Positions 47,495 through 58,805 of a stretch of 64,000 bases of DNA are shown here, piece after piece. The DNA is taken from assembly GCF_051020975.1 (NCBI RefSeq), contig NC_135037.1, positions 10,540,001-10,604,000 on the forward strand. The letters are read 5' to 3'. The first letter of the stretch is position 1. The number at the start of each line of letters is the position of its first letter. The DNA is from Osmia lignaria lignaria. Taxonomy: Eukaryota > Arthropoda > Insecta > Hymenoptera > Megachilidae. The position numbers and the translations under genes were made by a program. Below the pieces are notes generated by a model that was not told the origin of the DNA, did no database searches, and saw nothing but the letters and a program-made list of their open reading frames with translations.

Positions 47495-49376
47495 GTTTAT
47501 ATTTCTTTTTTATTTATTCTTATTTTTTATATTTAGAAAGATTTGAACGTAATAGGAGAAGAGAGTTACTAATTCAGCCGGCATAATCGGAATAACTTAT
47601 TTCGCGCTACTGACTCATCGGGAACATTCGTCGAGGAATTTTTTAATTTGTCGGATCGAAAGTGGCGTGGAGATTAATATAGAAGGCGTCGTTCGTCATT
47701 TTCGCGAGAGTAATTACATTCCTGGAGGTCGACCGTTCCGCGCCGGATATTCAAGAGGGAACAAAAAATCACAATCCGATCGATCGGATCGAAACTTCGT
47801 TTACTCTCGTTCGGTTTAATCGCGGTTCGATTAAAATTTCAAGCTTCCTGGTCCGATTGGGAAAGGGGATGATTTCTTATTATTAACTGGAAATGCATGT
47901 TGTAGACGTATTCTTGATTTGGTTTGTCAGGAGGAGTAGTGGTTAGCCTACCGATGCACGTTAGCGAGAGCGGTGACGAAGGATTGGGCAGCATGTCTCC
48001 GGAACCGTTGTCGGTAATCACGGTGACCACAGAGGGACATTCCGTGGTCAACAGCGAGGTAGTGGAGCTGAGACGACAGTTGGAAAGAGAACGCCACGCG
48101 AGGTTGCATCTGGAGAAGCAGATGAGAGCTATACAAAGTCAACTGTACCCAGAAAGATTTCGGGACAATCAGCTGATCACTTATCAACCGCACGAGGTAT
48201 TTTGATTAATTATCTTAAGCAGAAACGTCATTTTAATTTTAATAAATAACAGGAGTACAAAATTTCGCTTCTTTTTAACTTAAATGTATGTAGTGCGCAT
48301 GCGCGAGAGTCAAGATCCTGTGCGCATGCGCGGCAGCTAAGATGGCGCGTGCGCATCAGAACCAATAACTTTCAAGTAGTTCATTTAAGCTTTATTCTGA
48401 AAAGTTTTTTAATAATTTATTGTAGGTTTCAATTATTGAAGTTTAGGAACTTTGAATGATAATTTTGATGGAAATGCCGACACAGGTGATCGAACACACG
48501 GACAACGTGATCGCTCAGGAGACCGAGGAAGCGGTCGCCGCGCTCCAGGTAGTTTCCGTGGTATCCATGCCACCGGTTGGCTCCACGCAGACCGTGGAAT
48601 CGTCTAGTCCAGACCCGAGTTCACCGTCGCTGTCTCCGCAGCCCGCCGACATGGTTACAGAGGAGATCAAAGAGGAGGAAGCCGGGCCGGAGAGTCCGAA
48701 GATCGTCGCGTTCAGTCAAAACCAGGTGTTTACTGCGATCGAGGAGCCGACCACCGCGGACTCCTTCTCGAGTCACGTCACGTACGCCGCCAGTATAGGG
48801 GATTTCAAAACCCAGTCGCCGGAATACATCACCAGTAGCCCTACCAGGCCATTCTCGCCGGACGCGGAACCTCAACGGTTACCTAGCGTCCTGGAGGCGG
48901 CTATGAAAGCCGAGCCTAAGGTCGAGGTCGAGAGGTAAGCATTCTTATCGTCAATATAATTTGAACTAACGCAAAATAACAAATGATGTATTTAAAAAAA
49001 ATTTTTTTAACCTGATCACAGGTTGCCGTCGCCATCGAACACCCTGGACGACGGTTCTCCTCAGGCAAGGCTGTACCTGGGGAACTCGACCTCTCGACAG
49101 AACCTGGAGACGATCGTCGAAGCGATACGTCATCTGGAGGGAGATCATCTGTTCAGCGACGAGCCGGCGCAGGATGTGCCACTGGCGTTAACCAACAAAC
49201 AGACCGCGGCAGTGGTTGTGACCACGTCGAACAAATGCTCGACGACGAGCAGCACGACGACCTCTTCGTCGACGGTGGCGAAGCAGCGGCTACTCCAGGC
49301 CGAGTTCCTCCAGTTCCACAGGCAACAACAGCAGGCCCAGCAGCGACCCGGCGTGATCGTGGTGAAGCATTCGTGA
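47344..49376 (+). CDS. crp: transcription factor AP-4 homologue (TFAP4/cropped), C-terminal four exons; 5' part not in window
   Basis: A bHLH-leucine-zipper transcription factor; AP-4 proteins bind CAGCTG E-boxes as homodimers in the nucleus. Exons 47344-47494, 47931-48196, 48486-48934 and 49022-49376 join in frame to 406 residues and a TGA stop. The first exon opens with AAILQQTAEYIYQLEQEKTQ, which matches the end of helix 2 and the zipper of TFAP4. The second holds a further coiled coil (ELRRQLERERHARLHLEKQM), and the last holds the C-terminal AP-4 block TSRQNLETIVEAIRHLEG. A KKRK stretch after the zipper may aid nuclear import. Ser/Thr-rich and Gln-rich low-complexity stretches precede the C-terminus. 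The basic region and helix 1 must come from an exon ending in phase 0 upstream. I looked for the ERRRMQSINAGF segment at every ATGCAA/ATGCAG on the plus strand and did not find it. The symbol follows the Drosophila orthologue. Confidence 0.92.
47931..48196 (+). CDS. crp: AP-4 exon: acidic linker and second coiled coil
   Basis: Acceptor TTTGTCAG, donor CGAG|GTATTT. It completes a split glycine codon and ends in phase 0. Encodes 88 residues: a Ser/Glu/Gly-rich linker (SESGDEGLGSMSPEP), then a charged coiled coil ending in the QLYPERF motif shared with vertebrate TFAP4. Confidence 0.92.
48294..48356. promoter_or_regulatory. two NRF1-like palindromes plus a YY1-like site inside an AP-4 intron
   Basis: TGCGCATGCGC occurs at 48294-48304 and again at 48321-48331, with a partial TGCGCAT at 48350-48356. 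AAGATGGCG lies between them at 48339-48347. The first motif is the palindromic NRF1 (insect Ewg) consensus and the second the YY1 (Pho) core; both are typical of TATA-less promoters just upstream of a start. They sit in the 289-bp intron between two AP-4 coding exons. Confidence 0.5.
48486..48934 (+). CDS. crp: AP-4 exon: acidic, Ser/Pro-rich region
   Basis: 449 nt with donor GAGAG|GTAAGC. The start is forced. The reading frame has a stop at 48453, and the only AG between there and the conserved frame is at 48484-48485, so the exon begins with GTGATCGAACAC. The acceptor has a poor pyrimidine tract, which is unusual and may mean weak or regulated splicing. The protein is acidic with many Ser-Pro sites and no recognised fold, as expected of a transactivation region. 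Confidence 0.85.
49022..49376 (+). CDS. crp: AP-4 last coding exon (conserved C-terminal block)
   Basis: The acceptor is ATCACAG and the stop TGA ends at 49376. Encodes the TSRQNLETIVEAIRHLEG block diagnostic of AP-4, a Ser/Thr tract, and a Gln-rich tail ending VVKHS. Confidence 0.92.
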
Positions 49377-52099
49377 TCGAAAGGCGCGTCGCGATTAGCA
49401 AACTGAACGCGAGCTCACCGCGGCGAACTCGCCTCCGCTCGAGAGTAACGAACAATTTTCCGCGACAAATTCGCTGATAGAAGGAGACCAGACGTCAACA
49501 GGATGATTCGAATTTCCCTTCTGAATGTGTGTTAGACGCGCGTACGTGTTAAGTAGCTGAGAGACGAGGATTATAAATGATGAGAGATGATGCACAAGGA
49601 TGTATACAGTTTACGTTCTCACCATGGACACTTGAGTCGTCGAAGGGTTATCCTTCGAGGATCAACCCTGCCAGGCGGCTCCTTGTTCGGTGTAACCACC
49701 GGCTGACGTTTTAATCAGTGTCCGGTCGGTGTTTTCGTATGTTCCTACTGCCCGGCTGGTCCGCCTTTGCTTCGACCACCTGACCGAGCCATTCGTTTTT
49801 TAAATCCATACCACTGTTGTTGTTTTCGTTCGAGATAAACGTGCGTTGTTCCTCGACAGGGTCGAGCTGGTTGCGACTTAATCGCGGTTAAATCGCAACG
49901 AGACAGATCGAGCGAGTTCGATCCGGTCGCATACCCTCTTTATGCGTGTGCTCGGTCAGGATGAAACTCGAAACGAAGGTAGGGCTTAACGTCGAAGTTC
50001 GACGAAAGGATTCTCGCCACCGAGTCGTCGATACGTTTTCCTCTTCACAGCCCTGTCCTGTTTCTTATTTTTTTTCTCTTCTTCCCTCTCCCCCGCCCTG
50101 TCCCCACCGGTTTCTTGTAAAATATATTTTCCCTCTCGAATCATCGTCGAATCTCTTCTTTTTTTCTTTTCGAGAGGCGCATCCACGTTCTCCCCGGAAT
50201 CTTCTTTCGAGGGATTCTCCTTTCTCGCATCCCCCTCCCGTCCCACCGGATCAAATCGTCAGACTCCGACAGCAGCGCCCCCTTTGTCCCTTCGCGAATC
50301 GGGACACAGCCGAAGGTGGGCGTTTCTTCTCGTGTTACGAGGCAGGATTTTCATTCGTGTTCTTTTTTTTCCCTTTTTTTTTTCCTTTCTTGTTCTCTAG
50401 ACTTAAGGCGATTTGCTACCACGATAAAATAATAATTATTCCTAGATCGTAAGGCTGCGTATGCTGTATCGTACCGATGTATACATATGTACACACGATA
50501 TATACGTATATACACAGCAGAGATGTGTAATAGAGTACGCTCCTTCCCCGCGAAAGTATATATTGGAAAAAAAAGGAAACATTTGCGACCATGCCCGACG
50601 ATTCGCTGTACAATTATATAATTTCTTTTTTTTTTTTATTGCTAGCAAACAAAGAGAGAACGAGAGACGATTTTTGATACACGAAATCACGAGTACACTC
50701 GCATCACATACATATGTATATGTATATATAAGATGTACACACGCCGCATGCTTAATATTTGACACACATTAAGAATCGCAACGCTTGCTCGACAGAAGCA
50801 TTTGTTCAGCCGCTCGAGAGGAATTTCGCCGTTTAATCTGTGCCAAATATCGAGTTATCAGATTTTTTTGTTCCTTCGTAGCTTAGCGAGGGCTGATCGG
50901 TACGTCCGACGTGGACCGGTGTTCGAGGATCGTTCAACCCCTTTCGACAATTATCGGCTCGCCAACTGACATTTTCTATCACTTTTTTAAACAACCACCC
51001 CCGCATACCCTCTCGTCCATCCCCGATCTCAAAAGATATTTGTAATCGAAACGCAGAAGGCTGAAACACTGGGAGCAATCGCGCCATCCCCTCACGCACC
51101 CTCGATCATTTTCATGAACGTCTCATGATCGAGATTCGGAGTTGAAGATTTTTTCGTGCCTTTCGAGGGGAGGAACGATCGTCCCCGAGCTGGACGAACC
51201 GATCGGCCGATACATATATATATATCTATCTCTCTCTCTCTTTTCTGTTACGCACCACACTTCTTCACCTTTTCAATCATTTCCATTCGAAACGGACTGA
51301 TGTCACCCATACGAACCAATAGCAAGCGTTGAGTTTATCTCTTTTTTCCCCCCTTTTTTCTTTTTTCGAATAATGCGCGCGAGTATTGCCTATGATTAAA
51401 AAATAAAAAAAAAAAGAAGAGAGGCATACGGTTAAGCAGAGTTTAGTTAACGTTTAACAGTTAGATAAGGTAGGAAGTGTTAGCCAAGTACACGATTGAA
51501 ATACAAGCAAGTTATTAAATATTGTCTATCGGTATGATAAATGTGAAAACGCTAATCCGTAATTGTACTGTGTGTATATAAACCTACTCTAGCTATGTTG
51601 CATACGTTACGCGAAGGAAACGTACGACGAATAAGCTTCTTTGCGAGACGAGGACGCGAAAGGATTGAAAGAGAATGGATAGGCAAGGTGTTCTTCGTAT
51701 CTGTAACGCGTCCCTCTTTTTTCTATCACGTGTTCATCGTTTTTCTACGATTTTCGACGTTTTTTTCCCTACCCCCAGCCCCTACGCTCCGTTCATCGTG
51801 ACGCGACCAAATAACGACCCGGGGAACGCATCGCGACAGGTACGAAGAACGATCCACGATTTTCTATGTAGGTGAACTTCGAACAGACAAAACAAGTGTA
51901 ATTAAAACTTTGATATATTGTATCTAATTCTCTTTCGAGGACGCCCTTACGAAGGGCGCCGTGTACAAATTGCAATCTCGATGTCGATGTTCGCGCGAGG
52001 ACGCACGAGGGCCTAAAAAGTCGAGACGCGAATTTCTTTCATTGTTCATAGTGTTCCCATTTTTTTTTTCATTTCTCTCCCTTGTTTTTTTTTTTTTTT

Positions 52100-52123
52100 A
52101 AATATATATATATATATATATAC
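52100..52123. repeat. (TA)n microsatellite
   Basis: A TA dinucleotide run after a poly-T tract. A similar (TA)n lies at 53646-53681. Confidence 0.85.
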
Positions 52124-53838
52124 GTGTACATTAAAGTATGATTACAAAACAGTTCGACGATTTTTCCAGCGAATCTCGCAGCCTTTCTTTCGCGAACGAC
52201 CATCGGTTTTTCTTGTATTCTTCAATTTTCTTTTCTTTTTCCGGATTGAATCGCGTGTATGCGCGCGATCGAGATCTCCCCTCTTTCGGCTCTGAATGCG
52301 TGATCACGCGTACAAGACAAATTTATTTCAATTTATCCTCAACGCGTTCCTTGATACGTCTGGAACGATTTTAACGCGTCTCGTAGGAATTTCAGAATTG
52401 TTTGCGAACAGAACTCGAGGAGCTTAAGAACGACGTTGTTTGTAGCGAGAAAGAGGTCTGTTCCTTGATTAGAAATTAAGAAATCCGATTCGTATATTCG
52501 CGATCAAATTAGGCTTCTTCAGGAAAAAAAAAGATGTGACGCCCTATCGCCCTTCTCTGCGTGGGCTTCCTTGGTTTTTCTGTGGCGGAAAAATTTGAAT
52601 TCAAATTTTCTTCATTATTCGTACCTTTCAGTTATATACTAAATCTTATAATATTTAATTATTTAAAATCACATTATTTTGTCTCTAAATCACTTTTAAT
52701 ATTAATATCGTTGAAATTAGGATTTTGAAGCCTGATTTGATCGCGGGTGTACGTGTTTCCCCGTAGGCGTAACAAGGGACGGGTTGAATGTTTGAAAAAA
52801 AAAAAAAAATATTTCAAGCGCTTCCATGTACTCGTGGATAAGCGCGTTACGATGTATACGAGAATATTGCGCGCATACATTGCGTCTAATTATTAAGAAA
52901 GAAAAAAAAAAGAACAAAAAAATCTATACAAACACACATCATGCGTGCGCATTTACACAGAATTACTTTTACGAGCATTTAGACTTTACAGTTTTAGAGA
53001 AACAAGCCTTAACCTTCCTAAGGCTTCGTGCAACTTCTTTTTTTCTCTCGTTTTCAATCTGGATAATTATTTTTTCTTTCTTCATTTTTCTTCTTTCTTT
53101 AAGTTGAGACGAAGCTCTTAGGGATGCTAAGATAGACTGTAAGTTTGTGAACTAGTGCGTGGATGGGCCCCATCATGTTTTTCTTCCCTACACGCGTTGA
53201 CGTGTAACTTTTTATCCGTTTCCATGAAAACTAGTGAATTCATTCGTTTCGGGAATACACGTCAGCGTAAACGATTTCTTTTTTTTTTTTAAATTGTTCA
53301 CGAAATAGAAAGAAAGTTTTCAATTTGCACCACGTACGGGTCCAAAGAGCGTAAGAAAAAAAAATATTGAAAAAAATACAAAAAAAAGGAGAGAGAAACA
53401 GAGTGACGAATGAACAAAAAAAAAAAAATAAAAACTAATGACGGATTTTCGAGTGGTGCTTCTGTCGCGACTAAAAAACAGGTTCATATATAATCGTACA
53501 TTGAGAGAAATGTAGAGAAAGGAAACAGGAAATGGTACAATCGAACAGCCACTTCAGAATTCAACGTTTTCCCCCCCTCCGATTATCACCGTGACGAGAA
53601 CCGAGGCTCGGTTTATTTTCTTTCTTTTTTTTTTAATCGTTGACTATATATAAATTATATTATATATATATATATATAGAAAATATATACACGAAACAAT
53701 GGCTCCTATAACTTCTTTACACTTCGCGTTAAGAGAAGCGAAGAAAAAACGAATAAACTTAAAATAAAAAAAAAAAAAAAACACAGGTTGCTAGAGAAAT
53801 GGTAAATAAGTAGAAGAAAGGAGGATCGAGAGGAGGAT

Positions 53839-53858
53839 GTCGAGAGAGAGAGAGAGAG
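53839..53858. repeat. (GA)n microsatellite
   Basis: A run of GA dinucleotides followed by poly-A. Confidence 0.8.
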
Positions 53859-54706
53859 AAAAAAAAAGAAATAAGAATCCTTTTAACGTTTAGGCGAGCG
53901 TGGCTGTGCGGATAGCGAGTGACTATGAATTAATTAGAAAACGAGGAGTTTATTGCTAAGGATAATTTTCATTTGTACTCTTTACGCGGCAAATGGCGAC
54001 TGAAAGCTACCCCTCTCGAATAAAAGATACTAATAATATTGGGCTTATTGCCTCGTGGAAAGAACGTGAACGACGATAGAACGTTCGTTTCGTGTCTTTC
54101 CGTTTTCGAATTTCCCGCGCTTCAGATTTCGAACGGAGAGGGGGTAACTGCGTGTGCCTCCGCGTAGGCGAAGCAATCGATCAATCAATCGACTACGGTG
54201 ATTATTTTTCTATCGCGCTTTCGGTCGCCACGTACCCAAAGAGAACGACGGATAAAAAAAATGATGAAAAAAGTACACTGTGTATAGCGTAAGTCGTAGG
54301 GTGATAAAATGCGGCCACAGTGTTTTTTTCTGCGTGTTGCAAAGAAGCGTGCAAAAGATGGCGTGAACGAAAAACTAGAGAGAACGAGTTAGAAGTAGCG
54401 GAAAGATGGTAGATAGCGTAACCGGAAGATCGCTAGTTCCGGAAATTCTTGTTTTCGAGAACAGAACTGAGTAGCGATTAAGAGAGGAAGGGTGCGACAG
54501 TAAACGATATTGCGATTTGGTTTAACTGTGTAGAGCAATCGAAGTTTCATTTTTCTTTTTCTTTTTCCTTTTTTTTTCTTTTAACGAAATAACGTGTAAA
54601 TCATTCATTTTTTCTTTTTTGATCGAAAAGAAAATCCGGAAACTCCGCGCGATCTGGTTGGGCATTATTCGCGTTTTCTTCAATTAATATTTCAGAAATT
54701 AATCGA

Positions 54707-54885
54707 TTAACCCTTGAACGGCGAAGCCTGGGTCAATAGTGACCCAAATTGAATTGAATAAATTTCATATATTAATAAGATAATTTGCAAAGCAACAATG
54801 TAAAATTAAGAAAATTAAATTAATATAAAATATGAAATTAAATTAAAATTGGGGCTCTCTCCATGGTTCGCCGTTCAAGGGTTTA
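54707..54885. mobile_element. TTAA-bounded palindromic MITE-like element, best preserved copy
   Basis: 179 bp with exact 17-bp inverted ends: AACCCTTGAACGGCGAA at 54709-54725 and TTCGCCGTTCAAGGGTT at 54867-54883. The left edge is TTAA and the right edge TTTA. An internal GGGTCAATAGTGACCC palindrome lies next to the left end. Related copies lie at 286, 13402, 32098 and 41258. No transposase, so non-autonomous. Confidence 0.65.
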
Positions 54886-56243
54886 TTCGTAGCGATCTTG
54901 TGAAGGTCGATCGAGACGATGTAATTTGTTCGAAGCACCGTCCAATTAATATCCTGAAAAGATTGCAAAGATTCGCGAAGGGGACATTGTAACAGTATTA
55001 TGGATAGGAAGAATTATTTCTTTTTCTTTTTTAATTATAATTATCTATCGACGGTAAAGTCGCAGTAAAACCTCGATTATTGTACGTGTATATTATTTAT
55101 TCGATGGTAACAAGCTTTTTATTTCAATGATGAAGGAAATTAAGATTTTTAATAAATGTTAGTAATTGTGACGGTTCTCTTGCAAGACTACATGCAATAT
55201 CGGACCTTTCGTTTTTGTACTTTTTAATTATTCATAAGCGTTGCGAGAAGACACACCGATGTTATTATCCGTTGTTAAGACTACTATATTCAAATCCAGT
55301 CTTTTATGATTCAGAATAAATGAACATACTAAGAACCAGAAGCGATTGTGACTTTCGTAACCGCAATTTATTTATTCCACAACGTGTAGATTTTATACAT
55401 GGAAAGTTTTAATTAACAAAACTTTTGCGAAGTTTTATTCTGTGTAATTTTAAACTTGTATCACGCGCTGATATAGGTAGGAGGATTTTTATGAATTTCG
55501 AGGTTTCACTGCGACAGGAATTTAAAAAAAAAATAAATAAATAAAAAACGAAGGAAAAGTCGTCGAAAACATTGAAACATTCTGATGGAATAATGGTGTT
55601 CAGATAATCAAAGTTCCACTGTGCTCGACAAGAATAATTAATCGTAATTTGAACAGAAAACAAAGAAAGGAAAAACAGTGAAGAGAAAAGAAGAAAAAGT
55701 TCCTCAAGTTCAAGCTGCGTTTGCCGCGTGCATTTGCATTCCCACGTGTGAAACACAGAACGAGAAAAAAAAGAGAGAAATGGGAAACAACGGATGCCTT
55801 TGCACGTCGTAAACGCTGCCTGCATCAAGTAAACACAGACTGCCATTGAGTTGAATGTACTCGTTTGTAATCGATTCGCGTAACGAAAGGGAAGAAACTG
55901 ATAAAACAGCCCACGTGTGTGTGTTTTACGAGTGTGTATGCGTGTGCAAGCTAAGAGAGAACAATGAATGAGTGTCAGAACGCGTGAATATCGTTTCATT
56001 AATTATTATTAACGCTTCGAATACCATAATTTTAGGAGAATTCATTGATTCAATCGATACGACATTTCTGCGATTTTTATTTCAAATCGGACACGTATTG
56101 TCAATATCTTTTTCTTATTATCGTCGTTAATTTATTTCGAAGCCGTTCGAACGTAATCTCACAAGATACTATAAATCATTTTTAATTTATTTCGATTCAG
56201 AAACATTTTCAGGTGACAATTTGTTAGAAATATTTTTAAAGAA

Positions 56244-56447
56244 CAGAGGTGTGTTTGAAAAGCCGTACTTCGGGATGGGTCGGAGAAGTTCGGACGACGT
56301 CGGATAAGCGCGGTCTGTCTTCGGGTCAGTTCGACAGAAATCGGACGCGTTCGGTTCTCGGTTCTTTCGAGCCTTGAAATCGAGCGCGTTCGATTTTTGC
56401 CGAACCAATCCGAAGTTTCCGACCCGCCATAACCTTACACGCTCCTG
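56244..56447. mobile_element. GC-rich hairpin element, copy with terminal inverted repeats
   Basis: Ends ACAGAGGTGTGTTTG and CTTACACGCTCCTGT are inverted to each other. Inside, TCGACAGAAATCGGACGCG is mirrored by the complement of CGCGTTCGATTTTTGCCGA. It shares GTACTTCGGGA and the ATCGG/TTCGG-rich interior with 59707-59901. Confidence 0.55.
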
Positions 56448-57884
56448 TTGAAGAAATGAAATTTCATGTAAGCTTTTTTTAAACTTTTCTAGACGAAAGG
56501 CTGAAACGAGAAATCGCACAGCAGAAAGAATACTGTCGTAACGATGTTTCTGTTGTTTTCTTCTCTTCTCTTTTCTTTTCTTTATTTCGATAAACTAGTT
56601 TGTAATTGTAGGATTCTTAAGATTTGATTTTGTAATCGATACCGCATCAGGGGAGGAGGAAGACTCCTCAAACGTTTTTTCTTTTTCAGTTTTATTTATT
56701 TTTTTTCGTAAACGATATTTCTGTTAACATGTTCACGTAACGGAGAAAAAAAGATGATTAAAAAAGTAAATAAATTTGCAATGGTACAGCAGTATTGTTT
56801 TTCGATCCGAAAAAAAAATCAATCCCTTCTAAGAGCGCAAATTTCTTATTAGTGGAATTTCAAAAATCTATTTAATCGTGTTCCTTATATAAATTTAAAA
56901 CAATTCATCGTAACAGTATTCTTTCTTATTGATGTGCGAGATATTAAAGTGTGTCCTTTACGAAACGAAAAAAAAAAAAAAAGACGAGGGTGTGCATGCG
57001 TGTATGCTCGAAGATTTAATTACTGCGTGTCCATCTTTTAGATCGAATTCAATAATCGATGCATTCTTGTCGAATTGACAGGGCATTTAGTGCCAACGAT
57101 CATAGAAATAATTACCAATATTTAGACAGAACACACGTGGTTTTAGCAATAGAGAGAGAGTGGAACTAGGGAATTTTTACCTGGAAACGTCGAACTCTGC
57201 GCATATCTAGAAAGACTGTCGTTTTATTGGTCCTGAAAGGGAATAAAAATCGTTTAAAACGATTTCATCGATTTCTATTTCCCTGTAAGGATACTTCAAA
57301 TCTGGTTAAAATTTCTAATGTATGATTTTTCTAAGTGGATATATAAAGGTTAAACAAAATATTTAGAGCTGACTGGATTAATATAGGGTGAAAGATCATT
57401 TTTTCTACGAGTTTCTTAAAAATCATTCATGATTCATCAGATTAATCTTAAACTGCATGTAACAAAGGTGACAATGTTAAGTGCCTAACATTGCAGCTCA
57501 CACTAGATGCGATGAGAACATCAGTTATTTGTGACAATGTTTTCTACGAACGTCTAAAACCTACTGAAACTTATACAAGTGCAATATAAATTGTGCGAGT
57601 CTTTAACAATTTTAAATATATCAAGTTCTTACAAAATGGGAAGAAAATAATAATAAAAAAAAACATTACAGAATACTACGTACAAAAGAATACATCTTTT
57701 ACCTGAATTATTTCGTTGCCAAAACAATCACGTTTTTCGATCTTAAAAATCAATCCATTCGTTCACGACTGCATCGATTAACATTGATCGATCGTAAACA
57801 CTACTCGAGCACATTTCAACGATCAGTTCAATTAAGTGCAATCATCAATTGAGAAAGCATACAAATGATTGTAAAAATTATCTA

Positions 57885-58017
57885 TTAACCCTTTTGCTAT
57901 AGTAATATTTAATAAAATTCTTCCGACTTGCCACATAGAGTTACTTTAATTCTTAAGTTTTTTTTCACTTTATTTATATTATGTCTTTGCAGTCACCCTT
58001 AGTAGCGAAAGGGTTAA
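57885..58017. mobile_element. TTAA-bounded palindromic MITE-like element
   Basis: 133 bp. Left end TTAACCCTTTTGCTA, right end TAGCGAAAGGGTTAA, inverted with one mismatch over 15 bp. TTAA at both edges, AT-rich interior. Confidence 0.55.
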
Positions 58018-58673
58018 TGCGATTCAAGACAATTTATACCAATGCAAGATTGTTAAAAAGAATTCGAGTCAATTTCGAGGACGTAATTGTACATAAATTA
58101 AAAGGGACGGGAAGGAGGGTGGAGGAAGAAAAGGGAAGAAATAACGTAATTATGGTCATCATAAGTTTAAAGTAGTTTGTCGCTTTTATTTCGTTCGTTT
58201 TGTACCTTATCGCTGTTAGTAAAACGAGAAGCGCGTAAAATTGAATTTGGCTGGCGAGATGAGCGAATTAAATCGTCGATTAAAGTTCTGGTCGCGAAAA
58301 TTGATCGTCTCGAGCCAAGAAATTTATTAGGCTAGTCGATTTTGAATCGCAATTAGGCTCTCGACGGTCTGTGTCCCGAGTGTAAATTGTTTGAAAAAAT
58401 ACTTCGGGACAAAAAACAGGCCTGATTCGATGAAGAAAATGGCGTGGGAAATAATATTAAAACCACGCAACCTGCTCGTAGTTAGATAATGGAAAAAAGA
58501 AGAATATAAAATCCGATACTCGAAAGAGCAGGGAAAATGAGTATCATGATTTTTAGACATATATGATCTGGTATTATTTTTTGTAGAATCTCGCTGGAAC
58601 TGAGCGATGATTAGCAAGTCGACTTGTTAGTATAATTTGTCGAGTGTAGCTTCTAATGGCAGAAGAGAGCAAT

Positions 58674-58805
58674 GGCGTAACTAGGATTTTTCTGGGGTGG
58701 ATCGGGCTTATAGAAAGTTTGAAATTCTGGAATTTTTTTAATTCTAGAATTTTAAGAGAGCCAGTCCACCCTTTTGGGGGGGACTAGGCGCCCCCTGCCC
58801 TTCAC
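58674..58805. mobile_element. transposon-end-like segment (ATGGCGTAACTAGG...CTAGGCGCCCCCTG)
   Basis: The left edge AATGGCGTAACTAGGATT and right edge GACTAGGCGCCCCCTGCC carry inverted CTAG/GGGGTGG and CCACCC words. AATTCTGGAATT and AATTCTAGAATT lie inside. GGCGTAACTAGG-type ends are, from memory, common at DNA transposon remnants in many animals. Confidence 0.35.

Larger units (their letters stand above)
49377..54700 (+). other. possible long AP-4 3' UTR; no coding sequence seen
   Basis: No conserved open frame on either strand. The stretch is dense in poly-T and poly-A runs, (TA)n tracts at 52100-52123 and 53646-53681, a (GA)n run near 53839-53858, and ATGTATA-type repeats near 50470-50510 and 50705-50740. 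No transposon-like element is evident here, unlike the flanking DNA. An AATAAA at 51402-51407 is one possible cleavage signal, and another is at 55315-55320. A long AU-rich 3' UTR on the AP-4 transcript is an inference. Confidence 0.35.

Noticed and set aside
55409..55999. 196-codon minus-strand frame
   Set aside because: Phe/Ser/Leu-rich translation of a purine-rich plus strand. No motif, no ordered hydrophobic segments and no splice context.
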